DNA of 7,714 bases from positions 1-7,714 of the forward strand of contig JAJZFF010000212.1 of NCBI GenBank assembly GCA_021805485.1. The letters are read 5' to 3'. Below the pieces are notes generated by a model that saw nothing but the letters and a program-made list of their open reading frames with translations, was not told the DNA's origin and searched no databases. Shown in pieces: positions 1-6,874 of the stretch. Numbering within the stretch: position 1 is the stretch's first letter; every line of letters begins with the position of its first letter. Made by a program: the position numbers and the translations under genes. This DNA comes from Pseudomonadota bacterium. GTDB taxonomy: Bacteria > Pseudomonadota > Alphaproteobacteria > Acetobacterales > Acetobacteraceae.

Positions 1-357
1 GCGCAGGCCGGCCTGGGCGAGGATGAGGGCGGCGAAGAGGCCGCAGGGGCCGGTGCCGACGACGACGGGCCGGCGCGCCGGCGGAGGGGAGTCCGGAAAC
101 CGGTAGGTCATGTCCGGCGTCGGGCCGACATGGCGGCTCGCAGCATGGCGGGCGAGAAGCCCCGCCTCGTCCTCCGCCTCGACATCGATCGTGTAGGTGA
201 GGACGATCGCGGCCTTGCGGCGGGCATCGACGGCGCGGCGGAAGACGGTGAAGCCGCGCAGCGCGGCCTCGCCAATGCCGAGGCGGGCGAGCACCGCATC
301 GCGCAGGGCGTCGGGGGTGTGGTCGAGCGGCAGGCGGATTTCGGTCAGGCGGATCAT
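1..357 (-). CDS. FAD-dependent dehydrogenase (COG2509-like), N-terminal part, cut by the window edge
   Basis: The 119 visible codons begin MIRLTEIRLPLDHTP and reach a dinucleotide-binding motif, GTGPCG, at residues 101-106, preceded by a hydrophobic beta strand (RPVVVG) and followed by an alanine/leucine-rich helix. This is the FAD-binding Rossmann start of a flavoprotein. The arrangement of a roughly 95-residue alpha/beta pre-domain (opening RLTEI.LPLDH and containing a F.VFRR.VDARRK stretch) before the GxGPCG motif is what I recall for the uncharacterised FAD-dependent dehydrogenases of COG2509, usually a little over 500 residues. The substrate is unknown in that family. The start is the ATG at 357-355; only a weak purine run (GAGAG) lies upstream. 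The gene is divergent from the ABC-F gene, 67 bp away. The catalytic and C-terminal parts lie outside the window, so the class is firmer than any role. Confidence 0.8.
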   Translation of the reverse strand, partial: MIRLTEIRLPLDHTPDALRDAVLARLGIGEAALRGFTVFRRAVDARRKAAIVLTYTIDVEAEDEAGLLARHAASRHVGPTPDMTYRFPDSPPPARRPVVVGTGPCGLFAALILAQAGLR

Positions 358-424
358 GGCGGCGCTCTCATACCCCGATCGGCGCTCGCTTGCCATGCGA
401 TCCGCGATTGGCCACAAGGCGCGC
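358..424. promoter_or_regulatory. divergent intergenic gap, presumed to carry promoters in both directions
   Basis: These 67 bp separate the starts of the leftward flavoprotein gene and the rightward ABC-F gene, so by position they should hold at least part of both promoters. I could not pick out a convincing -35/-10 pair or an operator on either strand; the best candidates match the sigma-70 consensus poorly. The call rests on gene arrangement alone. Confidence 0.35.
416..419 (+). promoter_or_regulatory. Shine-Dalgarno site fixing the ABC-F start
   Basis: AAGG lies 5 nt before the ATG at 425. The reading frame stays open upstream to 197, and another in-frame ATG at 395 has no purine-rich site before it. 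This short site, and the fit of MAPPLLNLQDI to Uup-type N-termini, favour 425. Confidence 0.5.
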
Positions 425-2230
425 ATGGCTCCTCCCCTGCTCAACCTGCAAGACATAAGGCTCTCGCTCGGCGGCGCGCCGCTGCTCGACGGGGCGGAAA
501 TCGGCATTGCCGCGGGCGAGCGGATCTGCCTCGTCGGGCGGAACGGATCGGGCAAGTCCACCCTGCTGAAGATCGCGGCGGGGCTCGCCGAGGCCGATTC
601 CGGCACGCGGTTCCTGCAGCCTGGCGCCACCTTGCGCTACCTGCCGCAGGAGCCGGACCTCACCCGCTTCCCGACCGTGCTCGATTACGTGTTCGACGGT
701 CTCGATCCGGAAGTGGACGGGCACCGCGCCCGTGCCTGCCTCGACCGGCTTGGGCTGACCGGCGCCGAGAGTACCGCCCGCCTCTCCGGCGGCGAGGCGC
801 GGCGGGCCGCGCTGGCCAAGGTGCTGGCGCCGGAGCCCGATGTGCTGCTGCTCGACGAGCCGACGAACCATCTCGACCTGCCGGCGATCGAATGGCTGGA
901 GGCCGAGTTGAAGGCCTCGCGCGCCGGCATCGTGTTGATCAGCCATGACCGGCGGCTGCTGGAGACGGTGACGCGCAGCATCGTCTGGCTCGATCGCGGC
1001 CGCACCAGCCGGATCGATCGCGGCTTCTCGCATTTCGAGGCCTGGCGCGACGAGGTGTTCGAACAGGAGGAGCGCGACGCGCAGAAGCTCTCCCGCGCCA
1101 TCGCGCGCGAGGAGGACTGGATGCGCTACGGCGTGACGGCGCGGCGCAAGCGCAATGTCCGCCGCGTTGCCGAACTCGCCGCCCTGCGCGCGCGCAAGCG
1201 CGAGGAGCGGCGCGAGGCGCGGGAGATGAACGTGACGACGAGTGCCGCCGCACTCTCCGGCAAGATCGTCGTCGATGCCGAGCACGTCTCGAAAACATTC
1301 GGCGAGCGCTGCGTGATCCGCGACCTGACGCTGCGGGTACTGCGTGGCGACCGGCTTGGCATCGTCGGGCCGAACGGTGCCGGCAAGACCACCCTGCTGC
1401 GGCTGCTGACTGGACAGATCGAGCCGGACTCAGGCACGATCACCCAGGGCACCAACCTTGCCGTGGCGACCCTCGATCAGCAGCGAGCCGCCCTCGACCC
1501 GGCCCGCACCCTCGCCGACACGCTGACCGGCGGGGGGAGCGACATGGTCGAGGTCGGCGGGCAGTTTCGCCATGTCGTCGGCTACATGAAGGATTTCCTG
1601 TTCCGTCCCGAACAGGCGCGCACGCCGGTCGGCACGCTGTCGGGCGGCGAGCGTGGCCGGCTGCTGCTGGCCTGCGCGATGGCACGGCCGTCGAACCTGC
1701 TGATCCTCGACGAACCGACCAACGATCTCGATCTCGAAACGCTCGACATCCTGCAGGACATGCTGTCGGACTATGCCGGCACGGTGCTGCTGGTCAGCCA
1801 TGACCGCGACTTTCTCGACCGCATCGCGACTTCCACGCTCGCGGCGGAGGGCGACGGGCGATGGGTGGAGTATGCCGGCGGCTATGCGGACATGCTGGCC
1901 CAGCGCGGCCCGCGTGAGACGCGCGAGGCAGGGCCGCGCAAGCCGGCCGCGACGCCGCCGAAACCCAAGGCCGCGGCCTCGGCGTTTTCCTTCCGCGACC
2001 GTCACCGGCTCAAGGAACTCGAAAGCGAGATGGAAACGCTTCAGGCCGGCATCGCCCGGCACGAGGCCCGCCTCGCCGACCCCGATTTCTTCACCCGTGA
2101 TGCCGATGGGTTCCGCAAGGCCAGTGAAACGGTGGGCGGACTGCAGGAGCGGCTCGCCGCGCTCGAGGCCGAATGGCTCGACCTCGAACTCAGGCGCGAG
2201 ACGGCGGATGAGGGGAAAACCTCATCGTGA
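425..2230 (+). CDS. uup: ABC-F family ATP-binding protein, Uup type
   Basis: A 601-residue protein with two ABC ATPase domains and no membrane segments, so a cytosolic ABC-F protein. Domain 1 has Walker A GRNGSGKST (38-46), signature LSGGE (120-124) and Walker B with LDEPTNHLD (143-151). Domain 2 has Walker A GPNGAGKTT (315-323), LSGGE (405-409) and LDEPTNDLD around D429-E430. The basic linker starting near residue 230 contains DWMRYGVTARRKRN, close to the WIRQG.KARRTRN motif of E. coli Uup; in ABC-F proteins this linker enters the ribosomal E site toward the P-site tRNA. Residues from about 524 to 595 form a charged, leucine-rich coiled coil, the Uup C-terminal extension. Length is near E. 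coli Uup (about 635). Known roles of Uup are ribosome-linked (assembly or translation rescue) and suppression of precise transposon excision; the role here is inferred. Its last 41 bp overlap the PsiE gene on the other strand. A different ABC-F subclass is possible, but the C-terminal coil argues for Uup. Confidence 0.92.
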   Translation: MAPPLLNLQDIRLSLGGAPLLDGAEIGIAAGERICLVGRNGSGKSTLLKIAAGLAEADSGTRFLQPGATLRYLPQEPDLTRFPTVLDYVFDGLDPEVDGHRARACLDRLGLTGAESTARLSGGEARRAALAKVLAPEPDVLLLDEPTNHLDLPAIEWLEAELKASRAGIVLISHDRRLLETVTRSIVWLDRGRTSRIDRGFSHFEAWRDEVFEQEERDAQKLSRAIAREEDWMRYGVTARRKRNVRRVAELAALRARKREERREAREMNVTTSAAALSGKIVVDAEHVSKTFGERCVIRDLTLRVLRGDRLGIVGPNGAGKTTLLRLLTGQIEPDSGTITQGTNLAVATLDQQRAALDPARTLADTLTGGGSDMVEVGGQFRHVVGYMKDFLFRPEQARTPVGTLSGGERGRLLLACAMARPSNLLILDEPTNDLDLETLDILQDMLSDYAGTVLLVSHDRDFLDRIATSTLAAEGDGRWVEYAGGYADMLAQRGPRETREAGPRKPAATPPKPKAAASAFSFRDRHRLKELESEMETLQAGIARHEARLADPDFFTRDADGFRKASETVGGLQERLAALEAEWLDLELRRETADEGKTSS

Positions 2231-2660
2231 TGCTGCGCGCGATGACCAGCACGATGATGACGACGACCAGCGTGATGATGTCTTCCGCCGAGAATTTCTG
2301 GCCGTAGAGCTTGATCAGCACCTCACGGAGGGAAAAGACGATCGTCACGTCGAGCAGCGTCGACAGCCGGATGCGCCTCGTGCGGGCATAATCCATGAAG
2401 GTGTTGAACAGCTCGATGAGGATGACGACGTCGAGAATCTGCTCCACCAGCACCCGCAGGGTGAAGGTGTCCATCGTCTGTGGCCGGAAATCCGGAAAGA
2501 GATGGATCGTGCTGGCAACCGCCTCGAGAAAGGCGAAGGCGAGGGCGACGAGCATCAGCGGGATGACGCCGAGGATCACCGCGTCCACCGCGATGTCGTA
2601 GCCGCGGAAGACGAGGCCGCGCCAGCGTCCGCGCGGCCTCTCGGTTCCGTCAGACGCCAC
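2190..2660 (-). CDS. PsiE-family (phosphate-starvation-inducible E) inner-membrane protein
   Basis: A small protein, 156 residues from the GTG at 2660. It has four predicted membrane segments, at about 27-50 (ILGVIPLMLVALAFAFLEAV), 75-91 (ILDVVILIELFNTF), 99-115 and 128-145 (IITLVVVIIVLVIARS). The acidic FLEAV, the VVILIELFNTF stretch and the IRLSTLLDVTIVFSLREVLIKL block after the second segment are typical of the PsiE domain; E. coli PsiE is 136 residues. The biochemical function is unknown; E. coli psiE responds to phosphate starvation and cAMP-CRP, and no Pho box is visible here because the gene sits inside an operon. There is no ATG before the first membrane segment. GTG 2660 overlaps the hydrolase end by 11 bp; a TTG at 2690 would add 10 basic residues and overlap by 41 bp, with GAGG only 3 nt upstream. 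The 3' end overlaps the ABC-F gene by 41 bp. Confidence 0.8.
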   Translation of the reverse strand: MASDGTERPRGRWRGLVFRGYDIAVDAVILGVIPLMLVALAFAFLEAVASTIHLFPDFRPQTMDTFTLRVLVEQILDVVILIELFNTFMDYARTRRIRLSTLLDVTIVFSLREVLIKLYGQKFSAEDIITLVVVIIVLVIARSITMRFSPHPPSRA

Positions 2661-3588
2661 GGGCCGCCATCGTCGCGACGATTTCGTCAACCGCCTCGCC
2701 GGCTTCGGGAATCACCCGGCCCATCGTCAGGAAGCCGTGGATCTGCCCCGGAAAGCGCCGCAGCGTGACCGCAACGCCGCGTTCCGCGAGCCGCCGCGCA
2801 TAGGCCTCGCCCTCGTCGCGCAGCGGATCGAAGCCGGCGGTGATGACCAGGGCCGGCGGCAGCCCGTGGTGCCGCGCAGCGCGCATCGGCGAGGCGCGCC
2901 AGTCCGCCTTGTCATCCGCCGAGCGCAGGTAGTGGGCGCGGAAATAGGTCATCATCGACTTCGTCAGCATGTAGTTCTCGGCGAAGGCCTCGTGACTTTC
3001 GGTCGAGCCGAGCATGTCGGTCGAGGGATAGACCAGCGCCTGCATCGCGATGGCGGGGCCGGCATTGTCGCGCGCGTCGATCGCGACGACGGCGGCGAGG
3101 TTGCCGCCCGCGCTGTCGCCGCCGACGGCGAGGCGCTTCGCATCGATGCCGAGTTCATCGGCGTGTTTGGCGACCCAGGCGGTGGCGTCGATCGCATCCT
3201 CGACGGCGGCGGGGAATTTGTGTTCGGGGCCGAGCCGGTAATCGACGGAAATGACCACCGCGCGGCTGCGCTGCGCGATCTGCCGGCAGACGACATCATG
3301 CGTGTCGCGATCACCGATCACCCAGCCACCACCATGGAAATAGACGAGACAGCCGCGCGCCGCTTCATCATCCCCATCGCGATAAAGGCGAAGCGGAATG
3401 GCGCCGTTGCGGCCCTGGGCGTCAAGATCGCGCACATGCGTGATCGCTGGCGGCTGCGGCGAAAGGGCGCCGCGCGCCTGCAGATAGCCGATCCGCGCTT
3501 CGGCCGGGCTCAGCTGGTCGGCCGGCGGGCGGCCCGCGGCACGGATGAGTTCAAGCGCTGTGGCGGCGCTACTGTCGAGTTCTGCCAT
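2650..3588 (-). CDS. alpha/beta hydrolase of the hormone-sensitive-lipase (GDXG, family IV) type; probable carboxylesterase
   Basis: A 312-residue protein, the normal length for bacterial HSL-family esterases. It carries the oxyanion-hole motif HGGGW (85-89), the family block DYRLGPEHKFPAA (116-128), the nucleophile elbow GDSAGG (157-162) with Ser159, the acid site FDPLRDEG with Asp254, and QIHGF with His284. The Ser-Asp-His triad is therefore complete. The family hydrolyses short-chain acyl esters, but some members act on carbamates, amides or lactones, so the substrate cannot be read off. No signal peptide is seen, so it should be cytosolic. The start at 3588 is chosen because AAGGGGAG precedes it by 9 nt and the fit to family length is good. 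An in-frame ATG at 3618 would overlap lolD by 8 bp and lacks a clear ribosome site. It lies 22 bp after lolD and overlaps the PsiE gene, so co-transcription with the Lol genes is likely, though nothing ties it to lipoprotein transport. Confidence 0.92.
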   Translation of the reverse strand: MAELDSSAATALELIRAAGRPPADQLSPAEARIGYLQARGALSPQPPAITHVRDLDAQGRNGAIPLRLYRDGDDEAARGCLVYFHGGGWVIGDRDTHDVVCRQIAQRSRAVVISVDYRLGPEHKFPAAVEDAIDATAWVAKHADELGIDAKRLAVGGDSAGGNLAAVVAIDARDNAGPAIAMQALVYPSTDMLGSTESHEAFAENYMLTKSMMTYFRAHYLRSADDKADWRASPMRAARHHGLPPALVITAGFDPLRDEGEAYARRLAERGVAVTLRRFPGQIHGFLTMGRVIPEAGEAVDEIVATMAARGV

Positions 3589-3597
3589 CGACGGAGT

Positions 3598-3605
3598 CTC
3601 CCCTT
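3598..3605 (-). promoter_or_regulatory. Shine-Dalgarno site deciding the hydrolase start
   Basis: AAGGGGAG on the minus strand ends 9 nt before the ATG at 3588. It fills most of the 22-bp gap after the lolD stop and is the reason for choosing this ATG over the one at 3618. Confidence 0.6.
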
Positions 3606-3610
3606 GTTGT

Positions 3611-4288
3611 TCAGCCATCCACGAGATGGCCATCGCGCAGCATGACCACGCGATCCATGCGCGCGGCAAGATCGGGGTTGTGGGTGGCGATCAGCGCCGC
3701 GATGTTTTCGTGCCGCACCACCCGCAGCAATTCGGCAAACACGAGATCGGCGGTGGCGACGTCGAGATTGCCGGTCGGTTCGTCGGCAAGCAGGAGCTTC
3801 GGCGCGTTCGCCATGGCGCGCGCGATGGCAACGCGCTGACGCTCGCCGCCCGAGAGCTTGCCGGGCAGATGATGCGCGCGCGCGGCGAGGCCGAACGCAT
3901 CGAGCAGATGGGCGGCGCGGGCCTCGGCATCCTTGCGGGTGCTTCCGGCGATGAGCTGCGGCAGGGCTGCGTTTTCCAGCGCCGTGAATTCGGCCAGCAG
4001 ATGATGCGCCTGGTAGACGAAGCCGATTTCATTAAGGCGCAGCGTGGTCTTTTCGGAATCTGAAAGGCGCGCGGTATCGATCCCGCCGATGCGGATGGTG
4101 CCGCCATCCGGCTTTTCGAGAAGCCCGGCGAGATGGAGCAGGGTGGATTTGCCGGAACCGGAGGGGGCGACCAGCGCGACGATCTCGCCGCTGCGGAGCG
4201 AGAGATCGGCGCCGCGCAGGATGTGCAGATCCTCGCCCTCGCTGTGAAAGGTGCGGACAACACCTTCGAGTTTCAGAACCTCACTCAT
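3611..4288 (-). CDS. lolD: lipoprotein-releasing ABC transporter ATPase LolD
   Basis: A 225-residue ABC ATPase that powers extraction of outer-membrane lipoproteins from the inner membrane and their hand-over to LolA. It has Walker [10 protein letters not shown] (41-49, with Ala in place of the usual first Gly, as I recall for other alphaproteobacterial LolDs), Q-loop Gln93 in FVYQAHHLL, signature [14 protein letters not shown] (145-158), Walker [13 protein letters not shown] (165-176) and the H-loop His203 in ATHN. The FVYQ.H.LL.EFTALEN block marks the LolD/MacB/FtsE group, and the adjacent permease settles LolD. The gene overlaps the permease by 8 bp (ATGAGTGA), which suggests translational coupling, yet it also has its own GGAGG 9 nt upstream of the ATG (4298-4302). 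Length is typical (about 225-235). All catalytic residues are present. Confidence 0.96.
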   Translation of the reverse strand: MSEVLKLEGVVRTFHSEGEDLHILRGADLSLRSGEIVALVAPSGSGKSTLLHLAGLLEKPDGGTIRIGGIDTARLSDSEKTTLRLNEIGFVYQAHHLLAEFTALENAALPQLIAGSTRKDAEARAAHLLDAFGLAARAHHLPGKLSGGERQRVAIARAMANAPKLLLADEPTGNLDVATADLVFAELLRVVRHENIAALIATHNPDLAARMDRVVMLRDGHLVDG

Positions 4289-5528
4289 GGCGCAGCGCCT
4301 CCACCGGATCGGTTCGCGCCGCCCGCCAGCTTGGATAGAGCGTGGCGACGAAGGACAGGCCGATGGCGATCACCACGACCTCGATCACCTGGCTCCAGAC
4401 CAGCTTCGCCGGCAGGGATTCAAGGTAATAGACCGTGGGGTTGAAGAGCTGCGTGCCGGTCAGCCCCTGCACGAACTGCCGGATCTGCTCGATATGCGCG
4501 CAGAAGACGACGCCGAGGCCGAAACCCGCGATCGTGCCGATCACGCCGACCGAGGCGCCGACCATGAAGAAGATCCGCATGATCGAGCCCGAAGTCGCCC
4601 CCATCGTGCGCAGGATGGCGATATCGGCGGTCTTGTCCTTCACCATCATGATCATCGAGGACACCACGTTGAACACGGCAACGACGATGATCAGCGTGAG
4701 GATCAGGAACATCACGTTCCGCTCGACATTGACCGCCGCGAAGAAGGCGTTGTTGCTGTCCTGCCAGTCCACCACGTTGACCGGCGCGCTGCCCATCGCC
4801 TTCGGGATGGCCGCCTTGATCGGGCCGGTATTGTCGGGGTTTTTCACGAAAAGCTGGATTTGCGTCGCGGCATCCTTTGCGCGGAACAGCGTCTGCGCCG
4901 AGGTGAGCGGCAGGAACACGAAGCTCGAATCGTATTGCGCCATGCCGGTGCGGAAGATCGCGCTGACATGAAAGCTCTGGATGCGCGGAATGGTGCCGAT
5001 GATGGTGGCATCGCCCTGCGGCAGCACGAGGGTGATGGTGCCGCCGAGCGAAATGCCGAGCTGGCTGGCCACGCCGGCGCCGACCGCGATGTTGCGGCCG
5101 GTGAAATCCTTCAGTGAGCCGGCGACGATATGCCGCGAAACGGTCCGCAGCTTCGCCAGCCCGTCCGGCTGGATGCCCCGCGCCACCCCGCCGATCGCGC
5201 CGCCATGCGGCCCGGTCATCAGCACCTCGCCCTGCACGATCGGGATGGCGCTGATCACGCCCGGGATCTTTTCGAGCCGCCCGGCCGCGGCGTCGTATTG
5301 GGTGATGTTGTGGCCGGCGCCGTAGACGCCGATATCGCCGTTGAGGCCGAGGATCTGCGCCAGCAATTCCTGGCGGAATCCGTTCATCACGCTCATCACG
5401 ATGATCAGCGTCGCCACCCCGAGGGCGATGCCGACCAGCGAGAAGATGGCGATGATCGAGACGAACCGCTCACCCTTGCGGGCGCGCAGGTAACGGAAGG
5501 CGACCCGGCGCTCGAAGGCGGAGAACAT
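4281..5528 (-). CDS. lolC: lipoprotein-releasing ABC transporter permease (LolC/LolE type)
   Basis: A 415-residue inner-membrane permease, the usual LolC/E length. The order is an N-terminal cytoplasmic stretch ([20 protein letters not shown]), TM1 at about 22-48, a large periplasmic domain at about 50-270, then TM2 (271-296), TM3 (316-345) and TM4 (378-399), and a C-terminal [18 protein letters not shown] typical of the family. The [10 protein letters not shown] loop at 302-311 is the region that couples to LolD. Gammaproteobacteria have separate LolC and LolE; here one permease stands with one LolD, so it presumably works as a homodimer, the usual alphaproteobacterial arrangement. The symbol lolC is therefore a convention: lolE or lolF would be equally defensible. 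The start at 5528 shares one base with the proS stop (TGATG). There is no Shine-Dalgarno site before it, so translation probably depends on ribosomes finishing proS. The frame is open further upstream, but inside proS and with arginine-rich shadow sequence. Confidence 0.95.
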   Translation of the reverse strand: MFSAFERRVAFRYLRARKGERFVSIIAIFSLVGIALGVATLIIVMSVMNGFRQELLAQILGLNGDIGVYGAGHNITQYDAAAGRLEKIPGVISAIPIVQGEVLMTGPHGGAIGGVARGIQPDGLAKLRTVSRHIVAGSLKDFTGRNIAVGAGVASQLGISLGGTITLVLPQGDATIIGTIPRIQSFHVSAIFRTGMAQYDSSFVFLPLTSAQTLFRAKDAATQIQLFVKNPDNTGPIKAAIPKAMGSAPVNVVDWQDSNNAFFAAVNVERNVMFLILTLIIVVAVFNVVSSMIMMVKDKTADIAILRTMGATSGSIMRIFFMVGASVGVIGTIAGFGLGVVFCAHIEQIRQFVQGLTGTQLFNPTVYYLESLPAKLVWSQVIEVVVIAIGLSFVATLYPSWRAARTDPVEALRHE

Positions 5529-6841
5529 CAGACGCGCACTTTCGCGAGTGCCGACTCGATGTCGAGTTCGGCGCGCTCGCCGGTGCGGCGGTGCTTGAGC
5601 TCGACCTGGCCCTTCGCCGCGCCGCGCGGGCCGACGATGACCTGCCAAGGATGGCCCATCAGGTCGGCATCGGCGAATTTCTCGCCGGCGCGGGCCTCGC
5701 GGTCGTCATAGAGCGCATCGCGGCCGAGGGCGTCGTAGATCCGCTCGCACAGCGCGTCGGTCACCTGATCGCCCTGGCGGAGGTTGAGGATCGAGGCACG
5801 GAACGGCGCGATCGCGTCGGGCCAGATGATCCCCGCTTCGTCATGGCTCGCCTCGATGATCGCGCCGGTCAACCGCGAGACGCCGATGCCGTAGCTGCCC
5901 ATTTCGGGGTGCAGGCGCGCACCGTCCGGCCCGACCACGGTGAAATTCATCGCCTGGCTGTATTTGGTGCCGAAATAGAAGATCTGGCCGACCTCGATCC
6001 CCCTGCCCTCGCGGCGGCGATCCTCGGGCACCTTCGCCCAGGCGGCCTCGTCGTGCTTCTCGTCGGTCGCGGCGTAAAGCGAGGTCATGCGGTCGAAAAA
6101 CGCGTCGAGATCGGCGCGGGCCTCGTAGTCGTAGGCATCGTCGCCGAGCTCGATCGTCTCGAAGCTCGAATCGTAGAACACGCCGCTCTCGCCGGTCGGC
6201 GCCAGAATGTGGAATTCGTGCGAGAGATTGCCGCCGATCGGGCCGGTATCGGCGCGCATCGGCACCGCGCGCACGCCCATGCGCTTGAAGGTGCGCATAT
6301 AGGCCAGCATCATCCGCCGATAGCTTTCGACCGCGCCTTCATAGTCGAGATCGAAGCTGTAGCCGTCCTTCATGTAGAATTCGCGGCCGCGCAGCACGCC
6401 GAAGCGCGGGCGGACCTCGTCGCGGAATTTCCACTGGATCTGGTAGAGCATCTGCGGCAGGTCGCGGTAGGACTGCACCGAATCGCGCATGATCGCGGTG
6501 AGCATTTCCTCGTTGGTCGGGCCGTAGAGCATCTCGCGATCATGACGGTCGCGGATGCGCAGCATTTCCGGGCCATAAGCGTCGTAGCGCCCGCTTTCGC
6601 GCCATAGCTCGGCGGACTGGATCGTCGGCATCAGGATTTCCTGGGAGCCGGCGCGCGCCTGTTCCTCGCGGACGATATTGGCGATGTTGTGCAGCACCCG
6701 CAGCCCCGCCGGCAGCCAGGCGTAGATTCCGGCCGATTGCTGGCGGATCAGCCCGGCGCGCAGCATCAGCCGGTGCGAGACGATCTGCGCTTCGGCGGGC
6801 GTTTCCTTGAGGGTGGGAATGAGCGAGCGGGAAAGGCGCAT
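5528..6841 (-). CDS. proS: prolyl-tRNA synthetase, short alphaproteobacterial type without the editing insertion
   Basis: A 437-residue class II aminoacyl-tRNA synthetase that charges tRNA-Pro with proline in the cytosol. The N-terminus ([20 protein letters not shown], then [21 protein letters not shown]) is the ProRS signature. TNEE at 109-112 and motif 2 from [21 protein letters not shown] (about 139-159) form the ATP and proline site. Motif 3 is GSYGIGVSR (315-323). The C-terminal 90 or so residues are the anticodon-binding domain ([27 protein letters not shown]). Bacterial ProRS of the E. coli kind is about 570 residues, with a roughly 180-residue editing domain between motifs 2 and 3. 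Here that interval is only about 155 residues in total, so the editing insertion is absent or vestigial, as in other alphaproteobacteria. The ATG at 6841 is supported by AGGA 6 nt upstream (6848-6851). It lies 33 bp after the acyltransferase and is fused by TGATG to the Lol permease. Confidence 0.97.
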   Translation of the reverse strand: MRLSRSLIPTLKETPAEAQIVSHRLMLRAGLIRQQSAGIYAWLPAGLRVLHNIANIVREEQARAGSQEILMPTIQSAELWRESGRYDAYGPEMLRIRDRHDREMLYGPTNEEMLTAIMRDSVQSYRDLPQMLYQIQWKFRDEVRPRFGVLRGREFYMKDGYSFDLDYEGAVESYRRMMLAYMRTFKRMGVRAVPMRADTGPIGGNLSHEFHILAPTGESGVFYDSSFETIELGDDAYDYEARADLDAFFDRMTSLYAATDEKHDEAAWAKVPEDRRREGRGIEVGQIFYFGTKYSQAMNFTVVGPDGARLHPEMGSYGIGVSRLTGAIIEASHDEAGIIWPDAIAPFRASILNLRQGDQVTDALCERIYDALGRDALYDDREARAGEKFADADLMGHPWQVIVGPRGAAKGQVELKHRRTGERAELDIESALAKVRV

Positions 6842-6874
6842 GATGGGTCCTGATCGGTTGGGTCGGTCGCCTGA

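Noticed and set aside
366..395. Possible minus-strand promoter: TGGCAA, 17-nt spacer, TATGAG in the divergent gap
   Set aside because: Only 3 of 6 and 4 of 6 matches to the sigma-70 boxes, and it would start the transcript almost at the ATG. This is within chance for a 67-bp gap.
368..1285. Long minus-strand open frame (305 codons) antisense to the ABC-F gene
   Set aside because: It is a shadow of the GC-rich ABC-F coding sequence. Its translation is low-complexity and Arg/Ala/Gly-rich with no recognisable domain, while the plus strand encodes an intact two-domain ATPase.
2231..2285. Repetitive GATGATGACGACGACC-like stretch suggesting a short tandem repeat
   Set aside because: It is the reverse complement of Val/Ile codons in the last membrane segment of the PsiE protein; there is no regular repeat unit.
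2737..3645. Plus-strand open frame (302 codons) antisense to the hydrolase
   Set aside because: The hydrolase has all its catalytic motifs on the minus strand; the antisense frame has no motif and the composition expected from reversed GC-rich codons.
4251..5117. Plus-strand open frame (288 codons), His/Asp/Arg-rich, antisense to the Lol permease
   Set aside because: The His/Asp-rich sequence is the reverse complement of Ile/Val/Met codons in membrane segments, not a metal-binding protein.
5591..6607. Plus-strand open frame (338 codons) antisense to proS
   Set aside because: It mirrors the ProRS coding frame; no family resemblance and no ribosome site or operon context.
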